Below are positions 26,060 to 34,738 of a DNA stretch of 64,000 nucleotides, piece by piece. The position numbers and the translations under genes were made by a program. Positions within the stretch are counted from its first letter, which is position 1. Each line of letters opens with the position of its first letter. The DNA lies in NCBI GenBank assembly GCA_035711845.1, contig DASTBU010000126.1, positions 11,979 to 75,978 on the forward strand, written 5' to 3'. A model generated the notes under the pieces. The model saw only the letters and a program-made list of their open reading frames with translations, ran no database searches and had not been told where the DNA came from. This DNA is from DASTBU01 sp035711845. Lineage in GTDB: Bacteria; Acidobacteriota; Vicinamibacteria; Vicinamibacterales; 2-12-FULL-66-21.

Positions 26060-26129
26060 CCTTCAAACTTCAGCCTTTGAACTTCAGCCTTTGAACTTCA
26101 GCCTTTAAACTTCAGCCTTTAAACTTCAT
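26060..26129. repeat. Array of AACTTCAGCCTTTG units (2 x 7 bp)
   Basis: Four to five 14-bp units (AACTTCAGCCTTTG) fill the gap before tsaD. The last two copies read TTTAAAC instead of TTTGAAC; this change creates TAAACT at 26120-26125, a TANNNT hexamer 4 nt before the TTG start of tsaD. No complementary arm is present. Confidence 0.85.
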
Positions 26130-27251
26130 TTGCCTGTGCTCGCCATCGAAACATCGTGCGACGAGACCGCGGCCGCCGTGCTCGCCGAGACCGGTGACCC
26201 GGCGCGGCCCTGGGCGATTCGGTCGAACATCGTGGCATCGCAGACCGCCATCCATCGGGAGTGGGGCGGCGTCGTGCCCGAGCTCGCCTCTCGACAGCAC
26301 GTCCGGGATATCTGCGGCGTTGTCGAGGAGGCGCTCCTCCGCGCGGATGCCACCCTCGATGACATCGAAGCGATTGCGGTCACTCGAGGACCAGGCCTCG
26401 TGGGTTCGCTGCTCGTCGGCGTGTCCTTCGCCAAATCGCTCGCGTGGGCCAGGGGTATTCCAATCGTCCCGGTCCACCATCTCGCCGGTCATATCGAATC
26501 GCTCGTCCTCGCGCACGGCGAGCTGCCGATGCCCGCCGCCGTCCTCGTCGTGTCGGGCGGCCACACGAGCCTCTACCTCGTCGCCGCGCCGGGCAGCTAC
26601 CGTCTGATCGGGCGGACGCGCGACGATGCGGCGGGGGAGGCGTATGACAAGGTGGCCAAGCTGCTGGGACTGGGGTATCCGGGTGGTCCGGCGATCGACA
26701 GGCTGGCGCGCGAGGGGAACGACCGCGCGTTCGATTTTCCGACCGCTCGCCTCACGCATGCGGACCGTCACGATCCCCGCGCGACGAGTACCGGACTGCT
26801 GCCTCCGGAGATCGCACGGCGCACCGATTTCAGCTTCAGCGGTCTGAAGACCGCGGTGGTCCGGCTGGTGCGAGAACGAACGGGTATGGCCGAGCGCGGC
26901 CCCGCGGCGTCGGCAGACGGCGCCGGCGCCGCCCTCGACCGTCGGGAGATCGCCGACATCTGCGCGAGCTTCCAGCGCGTGGTGGTAGACGCGCTGCTCG
27001 ACCGGACGTTCGAGGCGGCGCGCTGGCTGGGTGCCGCCAGCGTCGGTATTGCCGGAGGCGTGTCGGCCAACAGCCGCCTGCGTGCGGAAGCCGAAGCGCG
27101 TGGGGCGCAGGCCGGGTTGCTGGTGTTCGTGCCGCCGCTCGCGCTCTCGACCGACAACGCGGCGATGATTGGCGCGGCCGGGCTCCGCCAGCTGCGATCC
27201 GGACGAGTGGGTTCGCTGGACTTCAACGCGGAGGCATCTCTCGCGCTGTGA
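26130..27251 (+). CDS. tsaD: tRNA N6-adenosine threonylcarbamoyltransferase TsaD
   Basis: Transfers the threonylcarbamoyl group to A37 of ANN-decoding tRNAs (t6A), working with TsaB and TsaE, which are not in this window. 373 aa, slightly longer than E. coli TsaD (337), mainly through a loop near residues 250-270 (AERGPAASADGAGAALDRR). ASKHA ATPase-fold motifs are present: IETSCDET at the start, metal-binding HHLAGH (His-117 and His-121), VSGGHTSL, GEAYDKVAKLLGLGYPGGP, and C-terminal GGVSANSRLR and STDNAAMIG. It uses a TTG start. It overlaps yjbQ by 4 nt. Confidence 0.95.
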   Translation: MPVLAIETSCDETAAAVLAETGDPARPWAIRSNIVASQTAIHREWGGVVPELASRQHVRDICGVVEEALLRADATLDDIEAIAVTRGPGLVGSLLVGVSFAKSLAWARGIPIVPVHHLAGHIESLVLAHGELPMPAAVLVVSGGHTSLYLVAAPGSYRLIGRTRDDAAGEAYDKVAKLLGLGYPGGPAIDRLAREGNDRAFDFPTARLTHADRHDPRATSTGLLPPEIARRTDFSFSGLKTAVVRLVRERTGMAERGPAASADGAGAALDRREIADICASFQRVVVDALLDRTFEAARWLGAASVGIAGGVSANSRLRAEAEARGAQAGLLVFVPPLALSTDNAAMIGAAGLRQLRSGRVGSLDFNAEASLAL

Positions 27252-27670
27252 CGGCATACACCGACTATCTCTGGTTCAACACGAAGAAGCGGCAGGAGTT
27301 CATCCGCATCACGGACGAGGTCGCCGCCATCGTCAGGAAGAGCGGTGTGCAGGAGGGCATCGTGCTGGTCTCCGCGATGCACATCACGGCCGGCGTCTAC
27401 GTGAACGACTGGGAAGATGGGCTGATCGCCGATTTTCAAGAGTGGCTGGAGAAGCTCGCGCCCGCCGGTCTCCCGTATCGGCATCACCAGACCGGCGAGG
27501 ACAATGCCGACGCCCACCTGAAGCGGACGATCATGGGACACCAGGTGATGCTGCCCATCACCGAAGGCAAGCTGGACCTCGGACCCTGGGAGCAGGTCTT
27601 CTACGCGGAGTTCGATGGCCAACGCCGCAAGCGGGTCGTCGTGAAGGTGATGGGAGAGATTGCACCGTAG
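27248..27670 (+). CDS. yjbQ: YjbQ/UPF0047 family protein
   Basis: 140 aa, GTG start overlapping the tsaD stop (GTGA). Typical features of the family are SAMHITAGVYVNDWEDGL, HHQTGEDNADAHLKRTIMGHQVMLPI, the GKLDLGPWEQVFYAEFDG turn and RRKRVVVKVMGE at the end. Conserved His/Asp/Glu residues suggest a metal site. E. coli YjbQ has weak thiamine-phosphate synthase activity in vitro; the physiological role is open. Confidence 0.88.
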   Translation: MTAYTDYLWFNTKKRQEFIRITDEVAAIVRKSGVQEGIVLVSAMHITAGVYVNDWEDGLIADFQEWLEKLAPAGLPYRHHQTGEDNADAHLKRTIMGHQVMLPITEGKLDLGPWEQVFYAEFDGQRRKRVVVKVMGEIAP

Positions 27671-27705
27671 GCCGTAGTCCGTGGTCCGTCACGGATCACG
27701 GACCG
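27669..27705. repeat. Short inverted repeat GTCCGTGGTCCGT / ACGGATCACGGAC
   Basis: GTCCGTG (27677-27683) pairs with CACGGAC (27697-27703); inner bases pair almost fully. It follows the yjbQ stop and precedes the gltS promoter, so it may end the tsaD-yjbQ transcript. Same word family as 13997-14060. Confidence 0.65.
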
Positions 27706-27718
27706 CGTACACGCATAT

Positions 27719-27724
27719 TAAAAT
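27719..27724 (+). promoter_or_regulatory. -10 hexamer of gltS, probable leaderless start
   Basis: TAAAAT (overlapped by TATTAA at 27716-27721) ends 9 nt before ATG 27734 with no Shine-Dalgarno. Confidence 0.4.
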
Positions 27725-27733
27725 GACCGATCG

Positions 27734-29011
27734 ATGACGCTCAAGCTGGACATGATTCAGACGCTCGCCCTGGCGGCGATCGTTCTCTTCATGGGTTATG
27801 GCATTCGCCGCCAGGTGGCATTCCTGGATCGGTACAACATTCCCGCGCCGGTTGTCGGCGGGTTCCTGTTTGCGGCGTTCTCCCTCGTGCTACGGCTCGG
27901 CGGGATCCTGTCCTTCGAATTCGACACGACGCTGCAGTCGCCGCTGATGGTTGCGTTCTTCACGACGATCGGCCTCGGCGCGAGCCTCAGCCTCTTGAGG
28001 GTCGGCGGACCCCAGGTGCTGCTCTTCTGGGTCCTCGCCTCGATTGTCGCGGCCCTGCAGTGCGGGGTGGGTATGGCGATGGCGAGCGGTATGGGCGTCC
28101 ATCCGTTTCTCGGCCTCATTGCCGGCTCCATCACGATGACGGGAGGGCACGGCACCGGAGCGGCGTTCGGCAAGCTGATGGAAACCGACTACGGCTTCTC
28201 TGCGGCCGTGACGCTGGCCATGGCGGCGGCGACGTTTGGTCTGGTCAGCGGCGGCCTGATTGGCGGTCCCGTGGCGACGGCGCTGATCAAGCGGCACAAG
28301 CCGGCGCGAACCTCCCAGGACGTGCCTCGGGAAGCCGCGGCAGCCGCAGCCCAGCTCGATCCCCTCGATGAAGAGATTGACGTCGAGCCGGAAGGCGCGC
28401 CTCCAACCTCCTACACGCTGCTCAAAGTAATCACGATCGTGCTGATCGCGATGTGGGCGGGAGGGCTGCTGGGCGGCTGGATGCAGACCCAGCGAATTCC
28501 GCGGTTCTCGCCCTTCGGGTATACCTTGGGTGGCTCCGCGATAACGCTTCCGGCATACATTGGCGCGATGATCGTCGCCGCCATCATCCGCAACGGCGCC
28601 GAGGTGACGCGTCTGCTCAAGATCGAGCAGCGGGTCGTGGACGATCTTGGGACGATTGCGCTCTCGCTGTTCCTGGCGATGGCCCTCATGTCGCTGCGCC
28701 TGTGGGAGCTGCTCGATCTGGCGGTTCCGATGCTCGCGATTCTCTCCGTGCAGGTCGCGATGATGGCGGCCTTCGCCTACTTCATCACGTTCAGAGTCAT
28801 GGGCCGCGATTATGACGCGGCCGTCATGGCCGGAGGGCACTGCGGCTTCGGCCTCGGGGCCACGCCGAACGCCGTTGCCAACATGGAAGCGCTCGTCGAG
28901 CGCTTCGGCGCGGCCCCGCGCGCGTTCCTCGTGGTGCCGATGGTGGGCGCGTTCTTCATCGATTTCACCAACGCCCTCATCATCACCACTTTCATCAACT
29001 GGGTGCATTGA
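27734..29011 (+). CDS. gltS: Sodium/glutamate symporter GltS family
   Basis: Polytopic membrane protein importing glutamate with Na+. 425 aa with about ten to twelve helices in two inverted halves. The two pore-loop GGHG/GGHCGFG stretches are visible (TMTGGHGTGAAFG in the first half, AGGHCGFGLGATPNAVANM in the second), which is the diagnostic GltS pattern. A charged cytoplasmic loop (DPLDEEIDVEPEG) separates the halves. The next gene starts 1 nt after its stop. Confidence 0.92.
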   Translation: MTLKLDMIQTLALAAIVLFMGYGIRRQVAFLDRYNIPAPVVGGFLFAAFSLVLRLGGILSFEFDTTLQSPLMVAFFTTIGLGASLSLLRVGGPQVLLFWVLASIVAALQCGVGMAMASGMGVHPFLGLIAGSITMTGGHGTGAAFGKLMETDYGFSAAVTLAMAAATFGLVSGGLIGGPVATALIKRHKPARTSQDVPREAAAAAAQLDPLDEEIDVEPEGAPPTSYTLLKVITIVLIAMWAGGLLGGWMQTQRIPRFSPFGYTLGGSAITLPAYIGAMIVAAIIRNGAEVTRLLKIEQRVVDDLGTIALSLFLAMALMSLRLWELLDLAVPMLAILSVQVAMMAAFAYFITFRVMGRDYDAAVMAGGHCGFGLGATPNAVANMEALVERFGAAPRAFLVVPMVGAFFIDFTNALIITTFINWVH

Positions 29012-29012
29012 C

Positions 29013-29582
29013 GTGCCACTGTCCAGAGAGCGGGCGCTCGCCCTGATGACCGAGTACACCAGGAGCGACAGCTTACGGAAGCACATGCTCGCCGTCGAGG
29101 CGGCCGTGCGCGGGTATGCGCTCATGTGGGGCGAGAACGCCGACGACTGGGGCGCCGTGGCTCTGCTCCATGATTTCGACTACGAGCGCTGGCCCGACCA
29201 GCAGAACCATCCGTTCCGCGGCGTCGAGATCCTCGAGGCGCAGGGCTATCCCGAGTGGGTCACGCGCGCGATCCTGTCCCACGCGGAGTATTCGGGGGTG
29301 GCGCGCGAATCGCGCCTGGAGCACACGCTCTACGCGTGCGACGAGATGTCGGGCTTCGTGACCGCCGCGGCGCTCGTCAGGCCGTCGAAGAGCGTGCTGG
29401 ACCTCGAGGCCTCGTCCGTGATCAAGCGGATGAAAGACAAAGCCTTCGCCCGCGCCGTCAACCGCGAGGACTTGCGCAGGGGAGCGGAAGAGATCGGCCT
29501 CCCGCTCGACGAGCACATCACCAACGTCATTCGCTTCATGCGCGAACAGGCCGACGCGCTGGGCCTGCGGGGGAATCTCTAG
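29013..29582 (+). CDS. HD-domain phosphohydrolase family protein
   Basis: 189 aa from GTG 29013, immediately after gltS. The metal-binding HD pattern is complete: His in SLRKHMLAVE, His-Asp in LLHDFDYERW, His in AILSHAEYSG and Asp in YACDEMSGF. The length and the RWPDQQNHPFRGVEIL stretch match the small HD proteins often annotated HDIG-type hydrolases. The substrate is unknown. The frame is open upstream through gltS in another reading frame; that part is a shadow. Confidence 0.82.
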   Translation: MPLSRERALALMTEYTRSDSLRKHMLAVEAAVRGYALMWGENADDWGAVALLHDFDYERWPDQQNHPFRGVEILEAQGYPEWVTRAILSHAEYSGVARESRLEHTLYACDEMSGFVTAAALVRPSKSVLDLEASSVIKRMKDKAFARAVNREDLRRGAEEIGLPLDEHITNVIRFMREQADALGLRGNL

Positions 29583-29588
29583 AACAAG

Positions 29589-29712
29589 GGGATCATGGGG
29601 ATCACGGGGTTCAGAGTCCAAGGTTCAAGGTTCGAGTTCACTGGGGCCTCGATGCGTTCAACCCATGAACCCCAGAACCTTGAACCCTGAACCCCTTGAA
29701 CCCCTGAACCGA
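29589..29712. repeat. Inverted heptamer array, word GGTTCAA / TTGAACC
   Basis: Left arm with GGGGTTCAGAGTCCAAGG and TTCAAGGTTCGAG, right arm with GAACCCCAGAACC, TTGAACCCTGAACCCC. The units are 7-8 bp and the arms are complementary around a spacer near 29640-29660. It separates the HD gene from the ABC transporter operon. Confidence 0.85.
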
Positions 29713-29720
29713 GCAACCCG

Positions 29721-29733
29721 TATAAGCTAGAAC
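29721..29733 (+). promoter_or_regulatory. -10 region of the ABC exporter operon
   Basis: TATAAG at 29721-29726 and overlapping-phase TAGAAC at 29728-29733. The latter ends 5 nt before TTG 29739, so a leaderless or near-leaderless transcript is likely. No Shine-Dalgarno is present. Confidence 0.35.
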
Positions 29734-29738
29734 ACACC

Positions 29739-30725
29739 TTGGACACCGTGCATGTCATCGCAACCAGAGAACCACCGGCGGGGGGCGCTGCCGCCGCGCC
29801 TGTGGTGCAGCTCGACGGCGTGACCGTCGTCTACGGCAAGAACCGCGCGCTCAACGGCGTGACCGCCCGGTTCGCGCCGGGCGCCGTGGGGCTGCTCGGA
29901 CCAAACGGCGCGGGCAAGAGCACGATGCTCAAGGCCCTGCTCGGCTTCATCAAGCCCGACCAAGGACGCATGTCGGTGCTCGGGTTGGACGTCGCCCACC
30001 AGCCGATGGAGATTCGCGCGCGCATCGGCTACATGCCGGAGAGCGACGCGCAGATCCCCGGCATGAACGCCGTTTCCTTCGTGGGCTACTGCGGCCAGTT
30101 GGCCGGCCTGCCAGCCGTGGACGCGATGCAGCGCGCGCACGAAGTCCTCTATTACGTCGGGCTCGGCGAGGCGCGCTATCGAAACCTCGAGACGTACTCG
30201 ACCGGCATGAAGCAGCGGATCAAACTCGCGCAGGCGCTGGTACACGATCCGGATCTCCTGTTCCTCGACGAACCGACCAACGGCATGGATCCGAAAGGCC
30301 GCGACGAGATGCTGGAGCTCATCCGCGATCTCGGTCACAACAAGAACGTGAACCTGATTCTCTCGTCACACCTGCTTCCCGATGTCGAGTACACCTGCGA
30401 CCACGTGGTGGTGATGGACAAGGGGCAGGTTGCCGCGCAAGGGCCGATCGCCGAGCTCAAGGGGCCCGCCGGTCGCGTGTTCGAGGTGAGGATCAAAGGG
30501 GATCTTCCCGCCTTCATCGACGTGCTCGCCGCGGCGGGCATGGAGTGCCACGCCACCGACGACGACGTGATGCGCGTGTTCGTGCCGGCCGCGGCGGTTG
30601 CCGGGGACAAGGACCAGACGGCCATTTTTGCGCTCGCCGCCAGGCATGGCGCGCAGGTCCGTCACCTGCGGCCCAGCATTCCCACGCTCGAGGACGTGTT
30701 CGCAAAGGCGGTCGGAGAAAAATAG
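29739..30725 (+). CDS. ABC-2 type transporter ATP-binding protein (first)
   Basis: 328 aa. The nucleotide-binding domain (about 22-240) has Walker A GPNGAGKST at 54-62, a Q-loop region with GYMPESD, the signature YSTGMKQR, Walker B LLFLDEP and the H-loop in SSHLL. A roughly 85-residue C-terminal extension follows, as in exporter ATPases of the NatA/CcmA type. It uses a TTG start at 29739; GTG 29748 is an alternative. It is followed by a permease, a second ATPase and a second permease. Confidence 0.9.
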   Translation: MDTVHVIATREPPAGGAAAAPVVQLDGVTVVYGKNRALNGVTARFAPGAVGLLGPNGAGKSTMLKALLGFIKPDQGRMSVLGLDVAHQPMEIRARIGYMPESDAQIPGMNAVSFVGYCGQLAGLPAVDAMQRAHEVLYYVGLGEARYRNLETYSTGMKQRIKLAQALVHDPDLLFLDEPTNGMDPKGRDEMLELIRDLGHNKNVNLILSSHLLPDVEYTCDHVVVMDKGQVAAQGPIAELKGPAGRVFEVRIKGDLPAFIDVLAAAGMECHATDDDVMRVFVPAAAVAGDKDQTAIFALAARHGAQVRHLRPSIPTLEDVFAKAVGEK

Positions 30726-30751
30726 GGCCGGACTTCAGACCTCATCGACAG

Positions 30752-31591
30752 ATGCCCATCCACGATCAAAGCTATCGCCGGTACCGCGGCGGGAGGGCCA
30801 GCCCGGGCCGGGCGTGGACCGTCATCGCGTGGGCGGGGATCATGAACATGCTCCGCAAGCGCGCGTTCATGGGCGTGCTGATCTTCGCCTGGCTGCCCTT
30901 CGTCATCCGGGCGGTGCAGATTTACGTGTCCACCAATTTCGCCCAGGCCAGCATGTTCGCGCCCAGCGCGCAGACGTTCCGGCAGTTCCTCGAGCAGCAG
31001 GACTTCTTCGTGTTCGTCGTGACGATCTACGTCGGCGCCGGGCTGATTGCCAACGATCGGCGCGCGAACGCGCTCCAGATTTACCTCTCGAAGCCGCTCC
31101 TGCGCTCGGAGTACATCGCCGGCAAGGCAGCCGTGCTCTTCGTGTTCCTGTCCTTCGTCACGTGGGTGCCCGCGCTTCTGCTGCTGCTCCTGCAGGTGCT
31201 CTTCGCGGGGAACTTCACGTTCCTGAAGAACAACCTGTTCCTGTTCCCGGCCATCACCGTTGCCGGGCTGCTGCAGGTGCTCGTGGCCACCTTCACGATC
31301 CTCGCGCTGTCCTCCCTCTCCAAGAGCGCGCGATACGTGGGGATCCTGTACGCCGGTGCGATCTTCTTCACCGCTGCCGTCTACGGGGTGATGTACGCCA
31401 TCACCGGCAACTCGTCGTTGTCGTGGCTCTCGCTCGGCTCGAGCCTGGCGCAGGTGATGGATGTGATCTTCCGCATCACGCCGCGCTACACCACGCCGTG
31501 GCTGGTCTCGTTGACGGTCCTCGTCGGGCTGGTTGTCCTGTCGATCTCGGTGCTCGAGCGGCGCGTGCGCGGCGTGGAGGTGGTCACGTGA
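30752..31591 (+). CDS. ABC-2 type transporter permease (first)
   Basis: 279 aa, ATG 30752, with about six membrane helices and a basic N-terminus. The pattern (a first helix, a short NDRRANALQIYLSKPLLRSEYIAGK coupling-helix region, then four helices) is that of ABC-2 permeases, and the LQIYLSKPLLR/YIAGK stretch is characteristic. It overlaps the second ATPase gene by 4 nt. Substrate unknown. Confidence 0.85.
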   Translation: MPIHDQSYRRYRGGRASPGRAWTVIAWAGIMNMLRKRAFMGVLIFAWLPFVIRAVQIYVSTNFAQASMFAPSAQTFRQFLEQQDFFVFVVTIYVGAGLIANDRRANALQIYLSKPLLRSEYIAGKAAVLFVFLSFVTWVPALLLLLLQVLFAGNFTFLKNNLFLFPAITVAGLLQVLVATFTILALSSLSKSARYVGILYAGAIFFTAAVYGVMYAITGNSSLSWLSLGSSLAQVMDVIFRITPRYTTPWLVSLTVLVGLVVLSISVLERRVRGVEVVT

Positions 31592-32511
31592 GCGCGCCCC
31601 TCGTTTCGGCCGATCACGTCTCGAAGTGGTACGGGCAGGTCATCGGGCTCAACGACGTCAGCGTGATGGTCCCCTCTGGCATCACCGGTCTGCTCGGGCC
31701 GAATGGGGCGGGCAAGTCCACGTTCATGAAGCTGATCACCGGTCAGCTCAAGCCCAGCAAAGGCTCCGTTCACGTGCTGGGCGAGCCCATCTGGAGGAAT
31801 CCGCACCTGTTCTTCCAGATCGGATTCTGTCCCGAGCAGGATGCCTTCTATGACCGGATGACGGGCCTGGAGTGGGTGAAGGCCCTGGTGCGCCTGAATG
31901 GCCTCGGCGACACGGAGTCCGCCGACGCCGCCCGCCGCGCGCTCACCGCCGTCGATCTCATGGATGCGGCCGACAAGAAAATCGGCGCCTACAGCAAGGG
32001 GATGCGTCAGCGCGTCAAGCTGGCCCAGGCGATCGTCCACGACCCGGCGCTCCTCATCCTGGACGAGCCGCTCTCGGGCATGGACCCGCTCGCGAGGCGC
32101 CGCTCCATCCGCCTGATCCGGGAGTGGGCCCGCGCCGGGAAGAGCATCATCGTCTCGAGCCATATCCTCCACGAGATCGAGTCGATGACCAACAACATCC
32201 TGCTCATCAACAACGGACGGATTCTGGCTGAAGGCGACGTCCACCACATCCGCGATCTGATCGACGAGCATCCCCACACCGTATACGTCAGGGCCGACGA
32301 TCCGCGGCGCCTGGCGCGTGAGTTCCTGGCCAGAGACGATGTGATGAGCCTGAAGTTCGAGCCGGGAGCCGTGGTGGTCCAGACGGGGAAGCCGGATGCG
32401 TTCTACGCGCGGCTGACGGAAATGGCCGCGAGCGGCGAGTTCGGAACGATTGACGAAGTCACGTCGCCCGACGACAACCTGCAGGCTGTTTTCCAGTATC
32501 TGGTCAAATGA
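31588..32511 (+). CDS. ABC-2 type transporter ATP-binding protein (second)
   Basis: 307 aa from GTG 31588, overlapping the permease stop (GTGA). Walker A GPNGAGKST at 37-45, signature YSKGMRQR, Walker B LLILDEP followed by SGMDPLARR, and SSHILHEIE. It is clearly diverged from the first ATPase (different signature and C-terminus), which suggests a heterodimeric or two-module exporter, not a recent duplication. The C-terminal extension of about 80 residues is of the kind found in gliding/NosF-like ATPases. Confidence 0.9.
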   Translation: MSAPLVSADHVSKWYGQVIGLNDVSVMVPSGITGLLGPNGAGKSTFMKLITGQLKPSKGSVHVLGEPIWRNPHLFFQIGFCPEQDAFYDRMTGLEWVKALVRLNGLGDTESADAARRALTAVDLMDAADKKIGAYSKGMRQRVKLAQAIVHDPALLILDEPLSGMDPLARRRSIRLIREWARAGKSIIVSSHILHEIESMTNNILLINNGRILAEGDVHHIRDLIDEHPHTVYVRADDPRRLAREFLARDDVMSLKFEPGAVVVQTGKPDAFYARLTEMAASGEFGTIDEVTSPDDNLQAVFQYLVK

Positions 32512-33380
32512 ACCACGTGGAGAAGGGGGCGCTCCCCCCGGCACCCGGCTTCCTGGCCTCGAGCCTGCGCATCTTCGATCTGTCGGTGGGGGAGATGCTC
32601 TGGTCGCGGCGCACCGTCTTCATGGCGCTCGTCGTCGGCGCGCCCGTGCTGATCGCGGTGTTCCTGCGCCTGCTCGTCGGCCTTGGCGCCCCGCTGTTCG
32701 AGAGCCAGGAAACACGCGACGGGGTCACGACCACGGTCCGCATGACCGGACCGGCGATCTTCGGCCTGATGATCTGGATCTTCTACCTGCGCTTCACGGT
32801 CCCCGTGCTGGGCGTGTTCTACGGCACCTCGCTGATGGCCGACGAGGTGGAGGACAAGACGATCACCTACCTCTTCACGCGACCCATTCCGCGCGGCGCC
32901 GTGCTGGTGGGCAAGTATCTGGCCTATCTGGCCTGCACCATCTTCGTGGTCCTGCCCTCGATCGTGATCGTCTACCTCCTCGTGGTTCCCATCCGCGGCA
33001 GCCTCGGCGGATCGTTCGTGGATCTGCTCAAGGACCTCGCGCTGCTCGCGATCGGGCTGGCGGTGTACGGGGCCCTCTTTGCGTTCGTCGGTGCAAGGTT
33101 CAAGCGCCCGCTGCTCGTGGGGCTCATCTTCATTTTCGGGTGGGAACAGGCCGCGCTCGCGTTTCCCGGGTACCTCAAGCGTTTCACGATCGCCTACTAC
33201 CTTCAGGGTCTCGTTCCACATGCGATGCCCGGCAACAGCATCATCAGCCTGGTCCAGGGGATTTTTCAGGAGAGCCCCAGTCTCGGGACGAGCCTTTTCT
33301 GGCTGATCGCGATTTGGGCGGTCTTCCTGTTCTGGGGCGCCCGGCTGGTCGCTCGCAAGGAATACGTGCTCGAACAATGA
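32508..33380 (+). CDS. ABC-2 type transporter permease (second)
   Basis: 290 aa, ATG overlapping the preceding stop (ATGA). About six helices; the cytoplasmic TSLMADEVEDKTITYLFTRPIPRGAVLVGKYLAY is the ABC-2 permease coupling region, also present in NosY-like proteins. It is the last gene of the four-gene operon and is followed at once by a 200-bp inverted heptamer array. Confidence 0.86.
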   Translation: MNHVEKGALPPAPGFLASSLRIFDLSVGEMLWSRRTVFMALVVGAPVLIAVFLRLLVGLGAPLFESQETRDGVTTTVRMTGPAIFGLMIWIFYLRFTVPVLGVFYGTSLMADEVEDKTITYLFTRPIPRGAVLVGKYLAYLACTIFVVLPSIVIVYLLVVPIRGSLGGSFVDLLKDLALLAIGLAVYGALFAFVGARFKRPLLVGLIFIFGWEQAALAFPGYLKRFTIAYYLQGLVPHAMPGNSIISLVQGIFQESPSLGTSLFWLIAIWAVFLFWGARLVARKEYVLEQ

Positions 33381-33592
33381 CAGGGTATCTGGTCCCTGGT
33401 CCCTGGTCCCTCGGTCCTGGGTCCCTGGGGCCGGGTCCCTGGTCCTTCGTCCCTCGGTCCTGGTCCGTGGGTCCGGGTCCCTGGACGCTGGGTCTCTGGA
33501 CGGAGGGACTCTGAACGGACGGACCAAGGATCAGGGACCCGGACCGAGGGACCCAGGACCGAGGGACGAAGGGACCAGGGACCTAAAGGCGT
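33381..33592. repeat. Large inverted heptamer array, word GGTCCCT (copy 1)
   Basis: About 210 bp. The left half repeats GGTCCCT, CGGTCCT, GGGTCCC; the right half repeats the complement (AGGGACC, GGACCGA, CCAGGACC). Phase is about 7 bp with occasional 6 or 8. It follows the ABC operon. The same word forms a second array at 35592-35757, so two near-identical elements bracket a three-gene block. Confidence 0.9.
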
Positions 33593-33622
33593 TCGGATCC
33601 GGACAGTTGCGACAATTGGAGT

Positions 33623-33652
33623 GGAACTTTTTACCCCATGGATCTGTATAAT
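33623..33652 (+). promoter_or_regulatory. Candidate promoter of the anchored protein at 33673
   Basis: TATAAT at 33647-33652, with GGAACTT at 33623-33629, 17 bp upstream. GGAAC-type -35 boxes are typical of ECF sigma factors, so dual or ECF control is conceivable. The start lies 20 nt after the -10 and has an AGAGGG ribosome-binding site, so this one is not leaderless. Confidence 0.45.
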
Positions 33653-33672
33653 CCAAACAGAGGGTCACGCGA

Positions 33673-34632
33673 ATGACGAAGAGAACCCGTGTATTCATGG
33701 CAGGGTCGGCCGTGGTCATGGCTGTGGGGCTTTGCACGGGTCTGATTGCGTATTACAGCGGGGGCTTCCTGGCGCTGAACGCTTCCAGCGGACCGGAAGA
33801 GATGGCCTATGTGCCGGCTGACGCGACCGTAGTGGCATTTGCCGACGTTCGCGCGATCATGGGTTCCGAGCTGCGCGCGCGGCTGAAAGAAGCGATGCCG
33901 GGGCAGCAGACGGGTCAGCGGGAGTTCCAGGAGAAAACGGGAATCGACATCGAGCGCGACATCGATTACGTCGTCGCTTCGATGACGGACTTCTCAGGAG
34001 GTCACCCCAACGGCCTCGTCGTCGCCCGGGGCCGGTTCGATGTGGTCCGGCTCGAGGGTCTTGCCCGGGAGCACGGCGGCACCCTCGAGGATTACAGGGG
34101 CAAGCGGCTCGTCAGCTCACCGCACAGCACGGAACAGTTCACGATGGCGTTCCTCGAGCCCGGCCTCGTGGCTGTCGGCGGCTCGAGCGCCGTGAAGCAC
34201 GCCATCGACGCGCAAATGTCGGCCCAGAGCGTCACCGGCAACGCCGAGATGATGGACCTGGTGAAGGACATCGCCGCCACCAACAACGCCTGGGCCGTGG
34301 GCCGTTTCGACGTCCTCGCCAGCCAGGCGAACTTTCCCGAACAAGTCGCTCGACAGATTCCCCCGGTTCAGTGGTTCGCGGCCGCAGGCAAGATCAACGG
34401 CGGCGTGACCGGCCTGTTGCGCGCCGAGGCGCGCGATGATCTGTCCGCGCAGCGGTTGCGCGACGTCGTGCGCGGATTCCTCGCCCTCGCGCAGATGCAG
34501 GGGCAGAACGACCCGAAGCTCGCGGCGTTCGCGCAGTCGCTCCAGCTCTCCGGCGACGGGAAGACCGTGGCGCTCTCGTTCGCGGTTCCGGCCGAGATAC
34601 TGCAGCTGATACCGAAGGCGCAGGTCCAGTAA
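33673..34632 (+). CDS. Membrane-anchored exported protein of unknown function
   Basis: 319 aa. One N-terminal helix (MAGSAVVMAVGLCTGLIAYYSGGFLAL) without an obvious cleavage site suggests an anchored periplasmic protein. The remainder looks like a soluble alpha/beta domain with the segment YVPADATVVAFADVRAIM near the start, a pattern also seen in DUF3352-type proteins. I see no catalytic motif. It is followed by a classical intrinsic terminator, so it is a single-gene unit. Confidence 0.7.
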   Translation: MTKRTRVFMAGSAVVMAVGLCTGLIAYYSGGFLALNASSGPEEMAYVPADATVVAFADVRAIMGSELRARLKEAMPGQQTGQREFQEKTGIDIERDIDYVVASMTDFSGGHPNGLVVARGRFDVVRLEGLAREHGGTLEDYRGKRLVSSPHSTEQFTMAFLEPGLVAVGGSSAVKHAIDAQMSAQSVTGNAEMMDLVKDIAATNNAWAVGRFDVLASQANFPEQVARQIPPVQWFAAAGKINGGVTGLLRAEARDDLSAQRLRDVVRGFLALAQMQGQNDPKLAAFAQSLQLSGDGKTVALSFAVPAEILQLIPKAQVQ

Positions 34633-34651
34633 CTCCTCTCGCTCCTCCTCC

Positions 34652-34679
34652 AAGGCCGGCACGATGCCGGCCTTTTTTT
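34652..34679 (+). terminator. Rho-independent terminator
   Basis: Perfect 10-bp stem AAGGCCGGCA / TGCCGGCCTT (34652-34661 and 34665-34674) with a 3-nt loop, followed by a run of T to 34679. It lies 20 nt after the stop of the gene at 33673. It is the only classical intrinsic terminator I found in the window. Confidence 0.92.
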
Positions 34680-34726
34680 GTCTGACCTCGATCGCCCCCT
34701 CCGTCTTGCGCGCCCCGCCTGCGAGG

Positions 34727-34732
34727 TATACC
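34727..34732 (+). promoter_or_regulatory. -10-like hexamer before the gamma-glutamylcyclotransferase-fold gene
   Basis: TATACC ends 6 nt before ATG 34739. Same geometry as the other suspected leaderless starts, but the last base is C rather than T. Confidence 0.3.
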
Positions 34733-34738
34733 CTCTCG

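Noticed and set aside
33381..33592. Mobile element with terminal inverted repeats
   Set aside because: No transposase or target duplication; the interior is itself the repeat, so it is an array rather than an insertion sequence.
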